DNA from: Streptomyces actinomycinicus
GTDB taxonomy: Bacteria; Actinomycetota; Actinomycetes; Streptomycetales; Streptomycetaceae
Direction of reading: 5' to 3'
Length of the DNA stretch: 64,000 nucleotides
Assembly (NCBI RefSeq): GCF_016741775.1
Contig: NZ_JAERRK010000004.1
Coordinates: 62,001-126,000, forward strand
The notes under the pieces were generated by a model, which saw only the letters and a program-made list of their open reading frames with translations, was not told where the DNA came from and searched no databases. The position numbers and the translations under genes were made by a program. Position 1 is the stretch's first letter, and every line of letters starts with the position of its first letter. Positions 1-8,490 of this stretch are shown here, piece after piece.

Positions 1-564
1 GAGCTGACGGTCGCCAACCGGCGGGCGCTGGAACGGGCGTTCGAGAACGGCGAGTTGGACCTGGTGTTCCAGTACGACAACGGCGTCCGGGCGCTCGGAC
101 CGCACGCGGTCGTCGGGCACGACCGGACGGTGCTGGTGGCGGCGCCGAGCCATCCGCTGGCCCGCGAGGAGGCCGTGACGCCCGAGGAGTTGCTGCAGCA
201 CGACTTCCTGGTGGCGGAGCCCGGCTGCACCTCGGAGATGCTGGTGGACCGCTTGGGCCGGGATCTGCTGGCCGGGGCGGAACTGGCGCTGGTGCAGGGT
301 TCTTTGTCGGCGCTGCTGCGACTGACCGGGCATGGGCACGGGGTGTCGCTGCTGCCGGAGCTGGCCGTGTCCCGGGAACTGCAGGAAGGGGAGCTGATCG
401 AGCTGCGGCTGACCGAGCGGATCCGCCCGGTCAGCATCGTCGCCCAGTGGCGGCCGCGGCTGGGTCCGGCCGAGCGGTGCCTGCACGCCCTGCTGGAGGT
501 GGCCCGCCGGGCCGACCCGCTGCCCGAGGTGACCCGCGCGCCACACGGGGCGCGGGCTTCCTGA
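1..564 (+). CDS. LysR-family regulator, C-terminal part
   Basis: The open frame runs in from before the window (first codon GAG) and stops at TGA. The residues match the effector-binding domain of LysR-type regulators: a TVLVAAPSHPLA strand, a VTPEELLQHDFLV stretch and a late HGVSLLPELAVSRE segment. The DNA-binding helix-turn-helix would lie upstream, outside the window. The P450 gene follows about 110 bases later on the same strand, but nothing shows that it is the target. Confidence 0.8.
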   Translation, partial: ELTVANRRALERAFENGELDLVFQYDNGVRALGPHAVVGHDRTVLVAAPSHPLAREEAVTPEELLQHDFLVAEPGCTSEMLVDRLGRDLLAGAELALVQGSLSALLRLTGHGHGVSLLPELAVSRELQEGELIELRLTERIRPVSIVAQWRPRLGPAERCLHALLEVARRADPLPEVTRAPHGARAS

Positions 565-672
565 TGCGCAGCCTGGCGGCTCCCGGGCGCCGCGCCGGTG
601 GGGCCGACTTGTACAACCGGTCCCCGACACCGCACTGTTGGCTCATATTCGCATACGGTCAGGAGTCCCGGC

Positions 673-1920
673 TTGTCCTCCCACACCCCCGCGCCCGCCC
701 ACGTCGTCGACCCCGCCGGCGGCTGCCCGCACGCTCTGAACGCCGCCCTGCGGGCTCGGGGGCCCGTCGCGGACATCGTCCTGCCCGGCGGGGTGCCCGC
801 AGCGGTCGTCCTGGGGCACGACACGCTCAAGGAGTTCCTCTCCCACCCCGACGTGGCCAAGGACGCCCGCCACTGCCCGGCCCTGCACGACGGCACGATT
901 CCCGCGGACTGGCCACTGCGGGTCTTCGCCAACGCCCAGGGCATGCACACCGCCGACGGAGCCGACCACCGCCGGCTGCGCTCCCTCGTCGGCAACGCCT
1001 TCACCGCCCGCCAGGTGGAGCGGCTGCGGCCGCGCATCGAGGAGCTGACCGCCGGCTTCCTCGACGACCTCGGCCGGGCCGCCGCCGACGACCCGGACGG
1101 CGTCGCCGACCTGCGCACCCACTTCGCACTCCCGCTCCCGATGAGCGTCATCTGTGAGCTGCTCGGCGTGGACCCCGAGCACCGCGGCCGTCTGCACGAC
1201 CTCAGCTACACGATGGTCATCGCCACCGACGCCACCTCGGCGGAGGTGATGGCCGCCGTACGCGAGCTGGTCGAGCTGCTCGGCACGATCGCGGCCGCCC
1301 GCCGCAACTCCCCCGGCGACGATCTGACCAGCGCCCTGATAGCCGTCCGCGACGACGACGGCGACCGGCTCAGCGAGGCCGAACTCATCGGCACGATGCG
1401 CCTGATGCTGGTCGCCGGCCACGAGACCGCCCTCAACCTGATCAGCAATGCCGTACGGGCACTGTGCACCCACCGTGACCAACTGGCGCTGGTTCTGGAG
1501 GGCCGGGCCACCTGGTCGGACGTGGTGGACGAGACGCTGCGCTGGGACGGGCCGGTCAGCTGGTTCCCCTTCCGCTACCCCACCAGCGACCTGGCCCTGG
1601 GCGGCACCGTGATTCCGCAGGGCACCCCGGTCCTCGCCGGCTACACCGCCGCCGGACGCGACGAGGCCTTCCACGGCCCGGACGCCGACCGCTTCGACGT
1701 CACCCGGCCCGGCGCGGCCCGGCACCTCTCCTTCGGGCAGGGCGTGCACTACTGCGTGGGCGCCCCGCTCGCCCGCCTCGAGGCCACGGTCGCCCTGGAG
1801 CGGCTCTTCACCCGCTTCCCGGACCTCGACCTCGCCGCCCCCGAGGCCGAACTGCCGCGCCAGCGCAGCTTCATCGGCAACAGCGTCGAAGCGCTCCCGG
1901 TGCGCCCGGTCCGAACCTGA
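673..1920 (+). CDS. Cytochrome P450 monooxygenase
   Basis: A soluble bacterial P450 of 415 residues, a normal length. The I-helix oxygen-binding motif AGHET is near residue 248, an ExxR (ETLR) K-helix motif follows, and the heme loop FGQGVHYCVG places the axial cysteine near residue 361. I chose the TTG start because AGGAG sits 7 bases upstream; the frame is open further 5' but without another good ribosome site. The substrate is unknown; soluble actinomycete P450s are often CYP105/107-like and act in catabolism or secondary metabolism. It lies 7 kb from the peptide cluster behind unrelated genes, so membership of that pathway is doubtful. Confidence 0.9.
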   Translation: MSSHTPAPAHVVDPAGGCPHALNAALRARGPVADIVLPGGVPAAVVLGHDTLKEFLSHPDVAKDARHCPALHDGTIPADWPLRVFANAQGMHTADGADHRRLRSLVGNAFTARQVERLRPRIEELTAGFLDDLGRAAADDPDGVADLRTHFALPLPMSVICELLGVDPEHRGRLHDLSYTMVIATDATSAEVMAAVRELVELLGTIAAARRNSPGDDLTSALIAVRDDDGDRLSEAELIGTMRLMLVAGHETALNLISNAVRALCTHRDQLALVLEGRATWSDVVDETLRWDGPVSWFPFRYPTSDLALGGTVIPQGTPVLAGYTAAGRDEAFHGPDADRFDVTRPGAARHLSFGQGVHYCVGAPLARLEATVALERLFTRFPDLDLAAPEAELPRQRSFIGNSVEALPVRPVRT

Positions 1921-2108
1921 GGCGCGACGCCGCCCTCAGGCACAGTCCCGCCCGAGGGACGGCCCCCCGCCCAGCACCCGTGGCGGCGGGTCGGGCGGAC
2001 TTCGGTCGGCACGCCCCCCGGCCAGGCCGCTGCGTTCGTCGTCGGTGAGGTCACGGCCGACGACGAACGCACCGCCATCTGCCGGAAGCGGGGGATCAGA
2101 CCGACCCG

Positions 2109-2471
2109 TCAGCCGCCCTCAGTCAGGTGCCCTGCATCCTGCCCCTGCCCCACGTGGTGCCGGTGCGCCTGGGAGGCGGTCTCCCGGATCCGCGGCTCGA
2201 ACTCCGCCCGGACGTAGGCGTCGAACGGCTCCGTCAGCGCGCCGTCGACCACCCGCCGCACCCGGTGCCGCGCCGCAAACTCCTTGATCGCCGCGCGGGA
2301 GTCCGGCTCCACACCCCCGCCGACGATCAGCACGCCGAACTCTTCGGTCTCCAACAGCTTCCGGGCCTCCTCGTCGGTGCTCACTCCCTCCGCGTCAAAG
2401 CCGTCCGCCCGCAGCGTTGCCAGTACCTCCGCCACCCTGGCGGGCGTCCTTCCCAGAACCAGCGTCCTCAT
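2109..2471 (-). CDS. Small receiver-like protein, probable SoxR-type target
   Basis: A 120-residue protein starting MRTLVLGRTPARVAEVLATL, with a second strand EFGVLIVGGGV, suggesting a small Rossmann or receiver-like fold. No phosphorylatable Asp context or DNA-binding domain is clear, so the function is unknown. The ATG start has GGAGG in front; longer upstream frames lack support. The gene is preceded by a perfect CCTCAA-N6-TTGAGG palindrome inside a 19-bp-spacer promoter, the layout of promoters activated by SoxR/MerR proteins. It may therefore answer redox-active compounds. Confidence 0.65.
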   Translation of the reverse strand: MRTLVLGRTPARVAEVLATLRADGFDAEGVSTDEEARKLLETEEFGVLIVGGGVEPDSRAAIKEFAARHRVRRVVDGALTEPFDAYVRAEFEPRIRETASQAHRHHVGQGQDAGHLTEGG

Positions 2472-2509
2472 GGCCGTTCCTCCCTGGTACGTCAGCATCG
2501 GTGCACTCG

Positions 2510-2540
2510 AACCTAGAACCTCAACCAGACTTGAGGTCAA
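2510..2540 (-). promoter_or_regulatory. SoxR/MerR-type promoter with SoxR box
   Basis: Read on the minus strand there is a -35 TTGACC (2540-2535), a 19-bp spacer and a -10 TAGGTT (2515-2510). Inside the spacer, CCTCAA (2519-2524) and TTGAGG (2531-2536) form a perfect inverted repeat separated by 6 bases. Over-long 19-bp spacers with the operator between the boxes are typical of MerR-family activation, and the half-sites equal those of the known SoxR consensus. The start codon of the receiver-like gene is about 40 bases downstream. Confidence 0.65.
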
Positions 2541-2822
2541 CCGAGAACGATGCCGAAGGGTACGGGTGGGTCCTGCCGCGTCCATGACGGTGACGGGTGC
2601 CGGCTCTCACGTACCGGGACGGCGGTGGAAGCGGAATGACGGTCAGCGCGGTGCCGGTGTCGGACAAGGGATGCAGGGCCGGCACCCAAGTAGTACGTGT
2701 GGTCCCCCCTGCGTCGCGCCCTGACCACGTGGCCGGAGCCGCGGAAGCCCGGCCTGACTGGCTGTCGCCCGTCGGTGATGCGCTCCGGCGCCTTTCCCCT
2801 GGACGCGAAGTCCTCGTTCCGC
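2541..2822. other. Non-coding stretch
   Basis: This is the rest of the roughly 350-base gap between the SoxR-box gene and the VOC gene. The open frames crossing it are arginine-rich shadows without recognisable domains or ribosome sites. I see no gene here. Confidence 0.4.
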
Positions 2823-3494
2823 TCAGGCCGTTGCATTCACCGGCCGGACGCCGACACCCGCACCGGCGCCGGAACCGGCAGTCGCAGCGGCTTCCCAGGT
2901 GAAGCCGTCCGGGTCCGTGCAGGGTCCCGCGGTGCCGGACAGTACGAGTCGGTGTGATCCGGTGCCTTCGGCGGACACGCCCGCGTCCTTGGCCAGAGCG
3001 CGGCGCTTGTACAGAGCGAGCTTGACGTGGCCCGGGTCCGCGGCGAACTCGACGTACTTGCCACCGAAGCTCCTGCCCACGCCGAGGCCCCGATCGGCGT
3101 AGAACCGCTTGCTGGCCTTCACGTCCTCGACGCCCAGCAGGAGCACGAAGTCGTCGACGTCCAGGGCGGCCGGGCGGGTGTCCTTCTTCGCCGACGTCGC
3201 GATCTTCAGTATCGTGCCGTCCGGGGCCTGGACGACCCCGCCGTAGCCCCACAGCGACTTCGAGGCGGCCTTGAGGGAGCGGGCGCCCGCGTCGAGGGCA
3301 GCACCGGTGAGGGCGTCCACGTTGCCCGGCTGGGACACCACCAGCGACAGCGTGAACCCGCGGAACCCCGCCGCGGGGTCCCCGGATGAGCGCAGGCGCA
3401 GGTGCGGCGCGTCGGGCCCGAGGAGGGTGGAGTAGAAGCGGGTGGCGGCCGGGAGGTCGGCCACTTCCAGGATGACGGCGTCGATGGAGTTCAT
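2823..3494 (-). CDS. VOC (glyoxalase/bleomycin-resistance fold) protein
   Basis: A 223-residue protein with two vicinal-oxygen-chelate repeats. The first begins IDAVILEVADLPAATRFYSTLLGP and the second VDDFVLLLGVEDVKASKRFYADRG; each is the usual beta-alpha opening of the fold. The start is placed at MNSIDAVILEV, because the seven residues before it in the open frame add nothing. Such two-repeat proteins are often dioxygenases, lyases or small-molecule binding proteins; the substrate cannot be told. The tail is Gly/Ala rich. Confidence 0.75.
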   Translation of the reverse strand: MNSIDAVILEVADLPAATRFYSTLLGPDAPHLRLRSSGDPAAGFRGFTLSLVVSQPGNVDALTGAALDAGARSLKAASKSLWGYGGVVQAPDGTILKIATSAKKDTRPAALDVDDFVLLLGVEDVKASKRFYADRGLGVGRSFGGKYVEFAADPGHVKLALYKRRALAKDAGVSAEGTGSHRLVLSGTAGPCTDPDGFTWEAAATAGSGAGAGVGVRPVNATA

Positions 3495-3595
3495 GCCTTC
3501 GACGGTAGGGGCCACCCTATGACGGGCGCTTCTTTGAAACTGACCGGTTCCCGCCGGCTGCGGAAGGCCACCCGCGAGCCTGGGCCGCCGGTGTG

Positions 3596-4501
3596 TCAGT
3601 CATCGGTGAAGGCTGCGACGACGAGGTCGGTGAGGAGCGCGCCGGCGGTGCCGTCGGGGTCGAGGTCGGGGTCGTAGATGGTGACGTTGAGTCCGACGCA
3701 GCGTGGGGATCGGACCAGTGGCCGTAGCAGAGCGATCGCTTCCTCCGGCAGGAGGCCGTCCGGGTCGGGACTGTCGACCGCCGGCATGACGGTGGGGTCG
3801 AGCACGTCGGCATCCAGATGGACCCAGTAGCCGTCGAGTGCCGGTTTCTCCAGGCTGTGTGCGGTCGCCTTGCCGACGTCCTCGGGGCTCCGCCGGCGCA
3901 TGTCGGACACGGTGACGACGGGGACGGCGAGGTCGTGCAACTGGACGACTTCGGGGTCGTCGGCGTAGGCGTCTCGGGTGCCGAGGATCCGTACGTCCTC
4001 GTCACGCAGGTAGGGGCGGCGTCCCTCCAGGTCGGTGAGCAGGTCCTGGCCGCGGCCCGTGGCCAGGGCGAGTTCCTCACCGCCGGCCGCACCGATCCCG
4101 TCGGAGTTGTCCGGGCCGCGGAAGTCGGGAGAGGCGTCGACCGAGGCGAGCCCGTAGCGACCCAGCCTGCGCAGGGCGAGCGAGGCGCCCAGCTGGATGG
4201 AGCAGTCGCCGCCGAGCACGAGCGCGAAGTCCCCCTTGCGCACGTGGTGTTCGATGCGGTCGGCGAGCCGGACCGTGTACGCGGCGATGGCCGGGGCGTT
4301 GAAGACACCGTCGCCCTCCTGCCAGTCGCCCCGGTCGTAGCGGGGCGGCACCACGACGCCACCCTCGGCGGCTCCGAGGCGCTGCATGATCCTGTTCTCG
4401 CGCAGTGCGCCGGCGAGTTTGTAGCACCCGGGGACGGTGCCGGGCGCGGGAGGCCGGAGGCCGAGGTTGGAAGGGGCGTCGACGATGACGATGTTCCGCA
4501 T
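3596..4501 (-). CDS. Arginase/ureohydrolase-fold protein with altered metal site
   Basis: A 301-residue protein with the ureohydrolase order of motifs: a GGDCS loop, then DASPD, then HLDADVLDP. Canonical family members have GGDHS, DAHxD and SxDxDxxDP, so both histidine manganese ligands are replaced (by Cys and Ser) while the aspartates remain. It may bind one metal, use another metal, or be non-catalytic. The ATG chosen has GAGGA 8 bases upstream; a second ATG three codons earlier overlaps that site. It is transcribed divergently from the AraC-family gene. Confidence 0.75.
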   Translation of the reverse strand: MRNIVIVDAPSNLGLRPPAPGTVPGCYKLAGALRENRIMQRLGAAEGGVVVPPRYDRGDWQEGDGVFNAPAIAAYTVRLADRIEHHVRKGDFALVLGGDCSIQLGASLALRRLGRYGLASVDASPDFRGPDNSDGIGAAGGEELALATGRGQDLLTDLEGRRPYLRDEDVRILGTRDAYADDPEVVQLHDLAVPVVTVSDMRRRSPEDVGKATAHSLEKPALDGYWVHLDADVLDPTVMPAVDSPDPDGLLPEEAIALLRPLVRSPRCVGLNVTIYDPDLDPDGTAGALLTDLVVAAFTDD

Positions 4502-4760
4502 GTGGATCATCCTCGCAGCGGTCGCCGTACCGGCACAACGGCCTCGTCCCGTCGCTGCCCTCCCGGCGGTTCCACGTTCGAGAGGGCCGCCCGCAGGACG
4601 GGGATCACTGTACGGCGGAGCGCCCGGAGGTCTGGGACTGTCTCCGTCAGGTATGGCCGGGCAACGCAGCTTTGAGTACGGCTTGTTGTGATCTGTCCGT
4701 CTCGCGCGTGAGGTTGGAGGATGTTGCCGCCCTGTTCGGTGTGGAGGTGAGAGGCGACCC

Positions 4761-5636
4761 GTGCACCACTTCTCGGATCCGGAGAACGGCTGTGAGCTGG
4801 CCTGGAAACGGCCCGACCGCCGATTACGCCCAGGGGTCATGGAGTACCGGGGATACCGGCTTTCCCTGGCGGAGCCGCGCAGACGACTCGAAATACCCGA
4901 CGGTGCCGTGACCTTGGTGCTCGGTTTCGAGAACGAGCTGCGCACCACCGACCTGACCACCGGCACGAGTGAGGACCGCACCTCCCTCATCGCACCGTTG
5001 CGCACCGGACCGACGCTCGGTGAACACAGTGGTCACCTGCACGGCATGGAGGTGATCCTCGAGCCATGGGCGGCGTACACACTCTTCGGCGACACCATGC
5101 ACGAGCGGCCCGAGCGCATCCTCTGTCCGTCCGAAGTCGCCGGGCGCCGCGTCGAGTTGCTGACCGAGGCCCTGGCCTGTCTGCCGCACTGGGAGCAGCG
5201 GTTCCGGCTGCTGGACACGATGCTGGGACAGTGGTGGGAGCAGGGCCGCCCCTGTTCCCCTCGGGTGCTGTGGGCATGGCGCGAACTTCGGCGGACCGGG
5301 GGGTCGGTGCCCATCGGGCGGTTGGCGGAGCGAACCGGATGGGGGTGGCGGCAGTTCGACGTCCGTTTCCGTCTGCAGATCGGCCTCGCCCCCAAGGCCG
5401 TCGCCCGCATCATGCGCCTGCAACGGGCCCTGCGCCTGCTCGGCGAGGGCGACACCGCCGCGCAGACCGCCCTGTCCTGCGGTTTCTCCGACCAGGCGCA
5501 CATGAGCCGGGAGATACGGCGGATGACCGGTTTTCCACCGTCCCGCCTGCTGCGGGCCCGGATGCCGTCGCAGGCCGACGCGCTGTCCCAGGACCGCATC
5601 CACGGCCGGGTCACCAGTTTCCGTTGGCCGGAATGA
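4761..5636 (+). CDS. AraC-family transcriptional regulator
   Basis: A 291-residue protein: an N-terminal cupin-like effector half and a C-terminal AraC helix-turn-helix pair. The first helix region is IGRLAERTGWGWRQFDVRFR, the second ALSCGFSDQAHMSREIRRMTG, the classic 'GFxDQSHxxRxFxxxxGxxP' pattern. The GTG start has AGAGG 6 bases upstream. A divergent arginase-fold gene lies to its left and an SDR gene to its right; either could be a target. Confidence 0.85.
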   Translation: MHHFSDPENGCELAWKRPDRRLRPGVMEYRGYRLSLAEPRRRLEIPDGAVTLVLGFENELRTTDLTTGTSEDRTSLIAPLRTGPTLGEHSGHLHGMEVILEPWAAYTLFGDTMHERPERILCPSEVAGRRVELLTEALACLPHWEQRFRLLDTMLGQWWEQGRPCSPRVLWAWRELRRTGGSVPIGRLAERTGWGWRQFDVRFRLQIGLAPKAVARIMRLQRALRLLGEGDTAAQTALSCGFSDQAHMSREIRRMTGFPPSRLLRARMPSQADALSQDRIHGRVTSFRWPE

Positions 5637-5680
5637 ACCGCGGCCGACCCGGCTGAGGCCCTCACCACCTCGCCGGCCTA

Positions 5681-5770
5681 CGGCTGCCGCTGCGGCTGGG
5701 GCTGCCGCTGCGACTGCGGCTGCCACTGCGGATGCCACTGCGGTTGCCGCTGCGGCTGCGGCTGGTGGTG
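5681..5770. repeat. Imperfect hexanucleotide tandem repeat
   Basis: Fifteen consecutive 6-base units of the form NNNNTG (mostly CGGCTG or CCGCTG, with variants CGACTG, CCACTG, CGGATG, CGGTTG) fill the gap between the AraC gene and the SDR gene, ending 60 bases before the SDR start. The units stay in register throughout. No gene is evident; a minus-strand frame through it would only code a Gln/Pro/Arg-rich run. Confidence 0.8.
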
Positions 5771-5830
5771 GCAACACCAGGCCCGGCACGTACTACCGTC
5801 TTCTCGTCCCGCACTGCCAGGGTGGCTGTC

Positions 5831-6643
5831 ATGACCCGACGCACCACTTTGATCACCGGCGCCACCCAGGGCATGGGCCGGGCCCTCGCACTCGATCTGG
5901 CGCCGCGCGGTGGCACCCTCCTGCTGCACGGCCGGAACCCCGACCGGCTGGAGGCCGTGGCGGCTGCGGCACGCGACGCCGCCCCGGACACCACCGTCCG
6001 TACCTACCTCGCCGACCTGTCCGACCTGGAACAGGTACATGCGATGGCCGATCGGATTCGCGGGGCGGAACCGCATCTCGACGGCCTGATCAACAACGCG
6101 GTGGCGGGTGGCGGCGTCGAACCACTCAAACGCGAACTGAGCCGTCAGGGCCACGAACTCCGCTTCGCCGTCAACCACCTCGCGCCCTACGCCCTGACCC
6201 GGGACCTGCTGCCCCTGCTCATCTCCTCGGCACCGGCCCGAGTGATCAACGTCGCCTCGATCGGCCAGGACGCCATCGACTTCGACGACGTCATGCTGGA
6301 GCAGGGCTATGAGGGGCTGCGCGCGTACTGCCGGAGCAAGGTCGCCATGATCATGGCGACCTTCGAGCTGGCCGCCGAGCTGCGCGGCAGCGGTGTCACC
6401 GTGAACGCGCTCCACCCGGCGCACCTCATGGACACCGACGGCGTCCGTGAGTACGGCCTCACCCCCCTCACCAGCACGGAAGAGGGCGTCCGGCCGACCG
6501 TCCGTCTCCTGCTCGACCCGGAACTCGCCACCACCACAGGGCGCTACTTCGACCAGTTCAGGGATGCACGGGCTCATGAGCAGACGTACGACGCCGAGGC
6601 CCGTGAGCGCCTGATGAGACTCACCCGCAGCCTGACCGGATGA
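5831..6643 (+). CDS. Short-chain dehydrogenase/reductase
   Basis: A 270-residue SDR. The nucleotide-binding motif TGATQGMG is at the N-terminus, NNAV replaces the usual NNAG, a catalytic Ser is in VASIG and the YxxxK motif is YCRSK. The ATG is preceded by AGGG; the frame upstream runs into the hexanucleotide repeat and is not coding. The substrate is unknown. The region after YxxxK (EYGLTPLTSTEEGVRPTVRLL) resembles retinol-dehydrogenase-like SDRs. Confidence 0.85.
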   Translation: MTRRTTLITGATQGMGRALALDLAPRGGTLLLHGRNPDRLEAVAAAARDAAPDTTVRTYLADLSDLEQVHAMADRIRGAEPHLDGLINNAVAGGGVEPLKRELSRQGHELRFAVNHLAPYALTRDLLPLLISSAPARVINVASIGQDAIDFDDVMLEQGYEGLRAYCRSKVAMIMATFELAAELRGSGVTVNALHPAHLMDTDGVREYGLTPLTSTEEGVRPTVRLLLDPELATTTGRYFDQFRDARAHEQTYDAEARERLMRLTRSLTG

Positions 6644-6674
6644 CGCCGGCAGAGCGACGGGTTCCGCAGTCGCC

Positions 6675-7415
6675 CTACGTGGCGGTCCGGCCGTCCTTGT
6701 ACACGGTGAAGTAGTTGCTGGAGGAGAAGGAGACCCTGAACACCATGCCGTACTTCCGGCGCAGGTCGGCGACGCTCGCGGAGGAGGGCTCGCGCAGGCA
6801 CCGCTCGACGGGCGGATCGCCGGGGGTGCACACCGCCTGCTCCTCGATCAGCTCACGCTTCCCCTTCTGGCGGACCTGGTCCCACTCGAGCGTGAGCTCC
6901 CCCGCGCTGAACAGGTCGTGCGGTTCACCGGTCCCCGGGCCCTGCGGGTCTCCCGTCCTGCCCCGGTAGTAGTCGACGACCTTGGTCGCGTAGAAGAAGT
7001 CGTGGCCGAAGGGGATCGGGGAGCCGTCGGGGTCGCCCGCGGTGAGGACGCCGTCGATCGTGTCGGACACGCGGCGCGGGTCGGCGCCGAAGTAGGCGTC
7101 CACGGACATCGTGCAACGGATCTTGTACTGGTCGCCCCCGTCCTGGAAGAACAAGTCCTCGGCCTGCCCGCCCACGCACCTGTCATCCACACCGATCCGA
7201 CCGAGCGTGAGCGGGGTGTGCGCGTCCCAGTGGGCGATCGCCTCCCGCATCCGCTGCTCCGTCTGCTTGCGGGCCCTGACCGCCTCGGCGCTGCCGGCGA
7301 GTTTGCGGACGGTCTCCGGGCTGGTGGCACCGTCCTGCGCGCATGCGGACACCGCCAGTAGCGCCACACTGCACGCCAGGCCCAGAACGGCTCTGGTATG
7401 CCGTCGGTCCCCCAC
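6675..7415 (-). CDS. Putative lipoprotein, function unknown
   Basis: About 246 residues with a short basic N-terminus, a hydrophobic helix and a lipobox ending LLAVSAC, so the mature protein probably starts at a lipidated cysteine on the outer face of the membrane. The mature part is acidic to neutral with four further cysteines (DRCVGG, KIRCTM, AVCTPG, ERCLRE) that could form two disulfides. I place the GTG start where AAGGGG lies 8 bases upstream; another GTG three codons earlier is less well spaced. No domain recognised. Confidence 0.65.
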   Translation of the reverse strand: MGDRRHTRAVLGLACSVALLAVSACAQDGATSPETVRKLAGSAEAVRARKQTEQRMREAIAHWDAHTPLTLGRIGVDDRCVGGQAEDLFFQDGGDQYKIRCTMSVDAYFGADPRRVSDTIDGVLTAGDPDGSPIPFGHDFFYATKVVDYYRGRTGDPQGPGTGEPHDLFSAGELTLEWDQVRQKGKRELIEEQAVCTPGDPPVERCLREPSSASVADLRRKYGMVFRVSFSSSNYFTVYKDGRTAT

Positions 7416-7586
7416 CTGTTCCACCCCTTCCCGTGCTCAGGTCCACTGTGAGCGGTGGGATCGAGGTGCCGCATGAGTACGCGTACTCAGGTGTCGCGTT
7501 GCCCGGAGGGTGGGCCTCCCGAAGGCGGCCCACCCTTCTGACGACGGCCGATGACTCGGTGTCACCTGCCGATGGCACGCACGGGG

Positions 7587-8105
7587 TCAGTGGCGGTGTC
7601 CGCCGCGGTGGTCACCGCCGTGACGCCGGTCCTGGCCACGGTGGTCGCGGTGCCAGCCCCAGGAGGTCTCGTCGACGAGCCGGCCGCGGTCGGTGCGCAG
7701 GGTCGCGGTGTCGGAGTTGTCCCACACCCCCGCCCGCCGGTCCTGGTACAGGTCCTCCCGGGTGTCACGCCCGTAGCCGGTGTGAACGCGGACCGTGGCA
7801 CGGCCGTCCAGCCGGTAGTGGCGGAAGGTGTAGGTGTGGCCGTCCTCGTCGGCGAGGGTCCAGCCGTCCAGATTCACCGCCCGCCACGAATCGTTGGTGA
7901 TCTCCACCCACTCGCCGTTCAGCGAACGGAAGGAGCGGTCGTCCCGGACCGAGGGGCGGTACTGCACATCGCTGATGTACACCCTCGGACGGTGCGAGCG
8001 GCCGTCGTGGTCGGCGGCCGACGCCGGCAACGCCACCGCCCCCACCACAGCGGCAGCCACACCGGCGACGGCGGTCATACGGCGGACGGAAGAAGAAACG
8101 GACAC
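7587..8105 (-). CDS. Secreted lamin-tail (LTD) domain protein
   Basis: A 172-residue protein with a signal peptide (basic start, hydrophobic AVAGVAAAVVGAVALPASA, likely cut after ASA). The mature region carries a lamin-tail fold: ISDVQYRPS..., EWVEITNDSWRAVNLDGWTLADEDGHTYTF. The C-terminal 25 residues are rich in His, Arg, Asp and Gly. Small exported LTD proteins are common in Streptomyces; their role is unclear. The GTG start follows GGGGGA. Confidence 0.8.
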   Translation of the reverse strand: MSVSSSVRRMTAVAGVAAAVVGAVALPASAADHDGRSHRPRVYISDVQYRPSVRDDRSFRSLNGEWVEITNDSWRAVNLDGWTLADEDGHTYTFRHYRLDGRATVRVHTGYGRDTREDLYQDRRAGVWDNSDTATLRTDRGRLVDETSWGWHRDHRGQDRRHGGDHRGGHRH

Positions 8106-8490
8106 AGAGGTCCCCCTTCAGGACGGGCACACCAAGCCGGACCCGGGCAGCAAAGTCCCGGTCCAGCGCGGTGCGTTGTGCTGGTGTGCGGCCGGCCGGC
8201 CGCACACCCACACCCTGCAGCCGACCACCAGACCTTCGGGGGAAATCCGGTCGGCATGACAGATTCTGGACATTTCTGTGACACTCACCTGTAAAGGCCA
8301 TCAATCACACGAATGCGCTGCATGAGCTGGGGGCTTGGATGCGGAATCCTTGAAAGCACGGGTCAACCCCCACGACCGACCAAGCGGCACCGCATCCACC
8401 GCTGCCGGCCAAGTCACCCGAAAGTGAGTAACAGCGACCGGCCCGGATCCCCGGGCCAAGCAGGCCGTCGCACGCGCCAGAATGGTCGCC
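8106..8490. other. Divergent intergenic region
   Basis: About 385 bases between the divergent lamin-tail and SAP-domain genes. The part 8240-8310 is less GC-rich than its surroundings and probably holds the promoters. I could not assign boxes with confidence and see no gene. Confidence 0.4.

Noticed and set aside
5662..5994. Gln/Pro-rich minus-strand proteins over the hexanucleotide repeat
   Set aside because: They only translate the repeat and overlap the SDR gene; no start or ribosome site.
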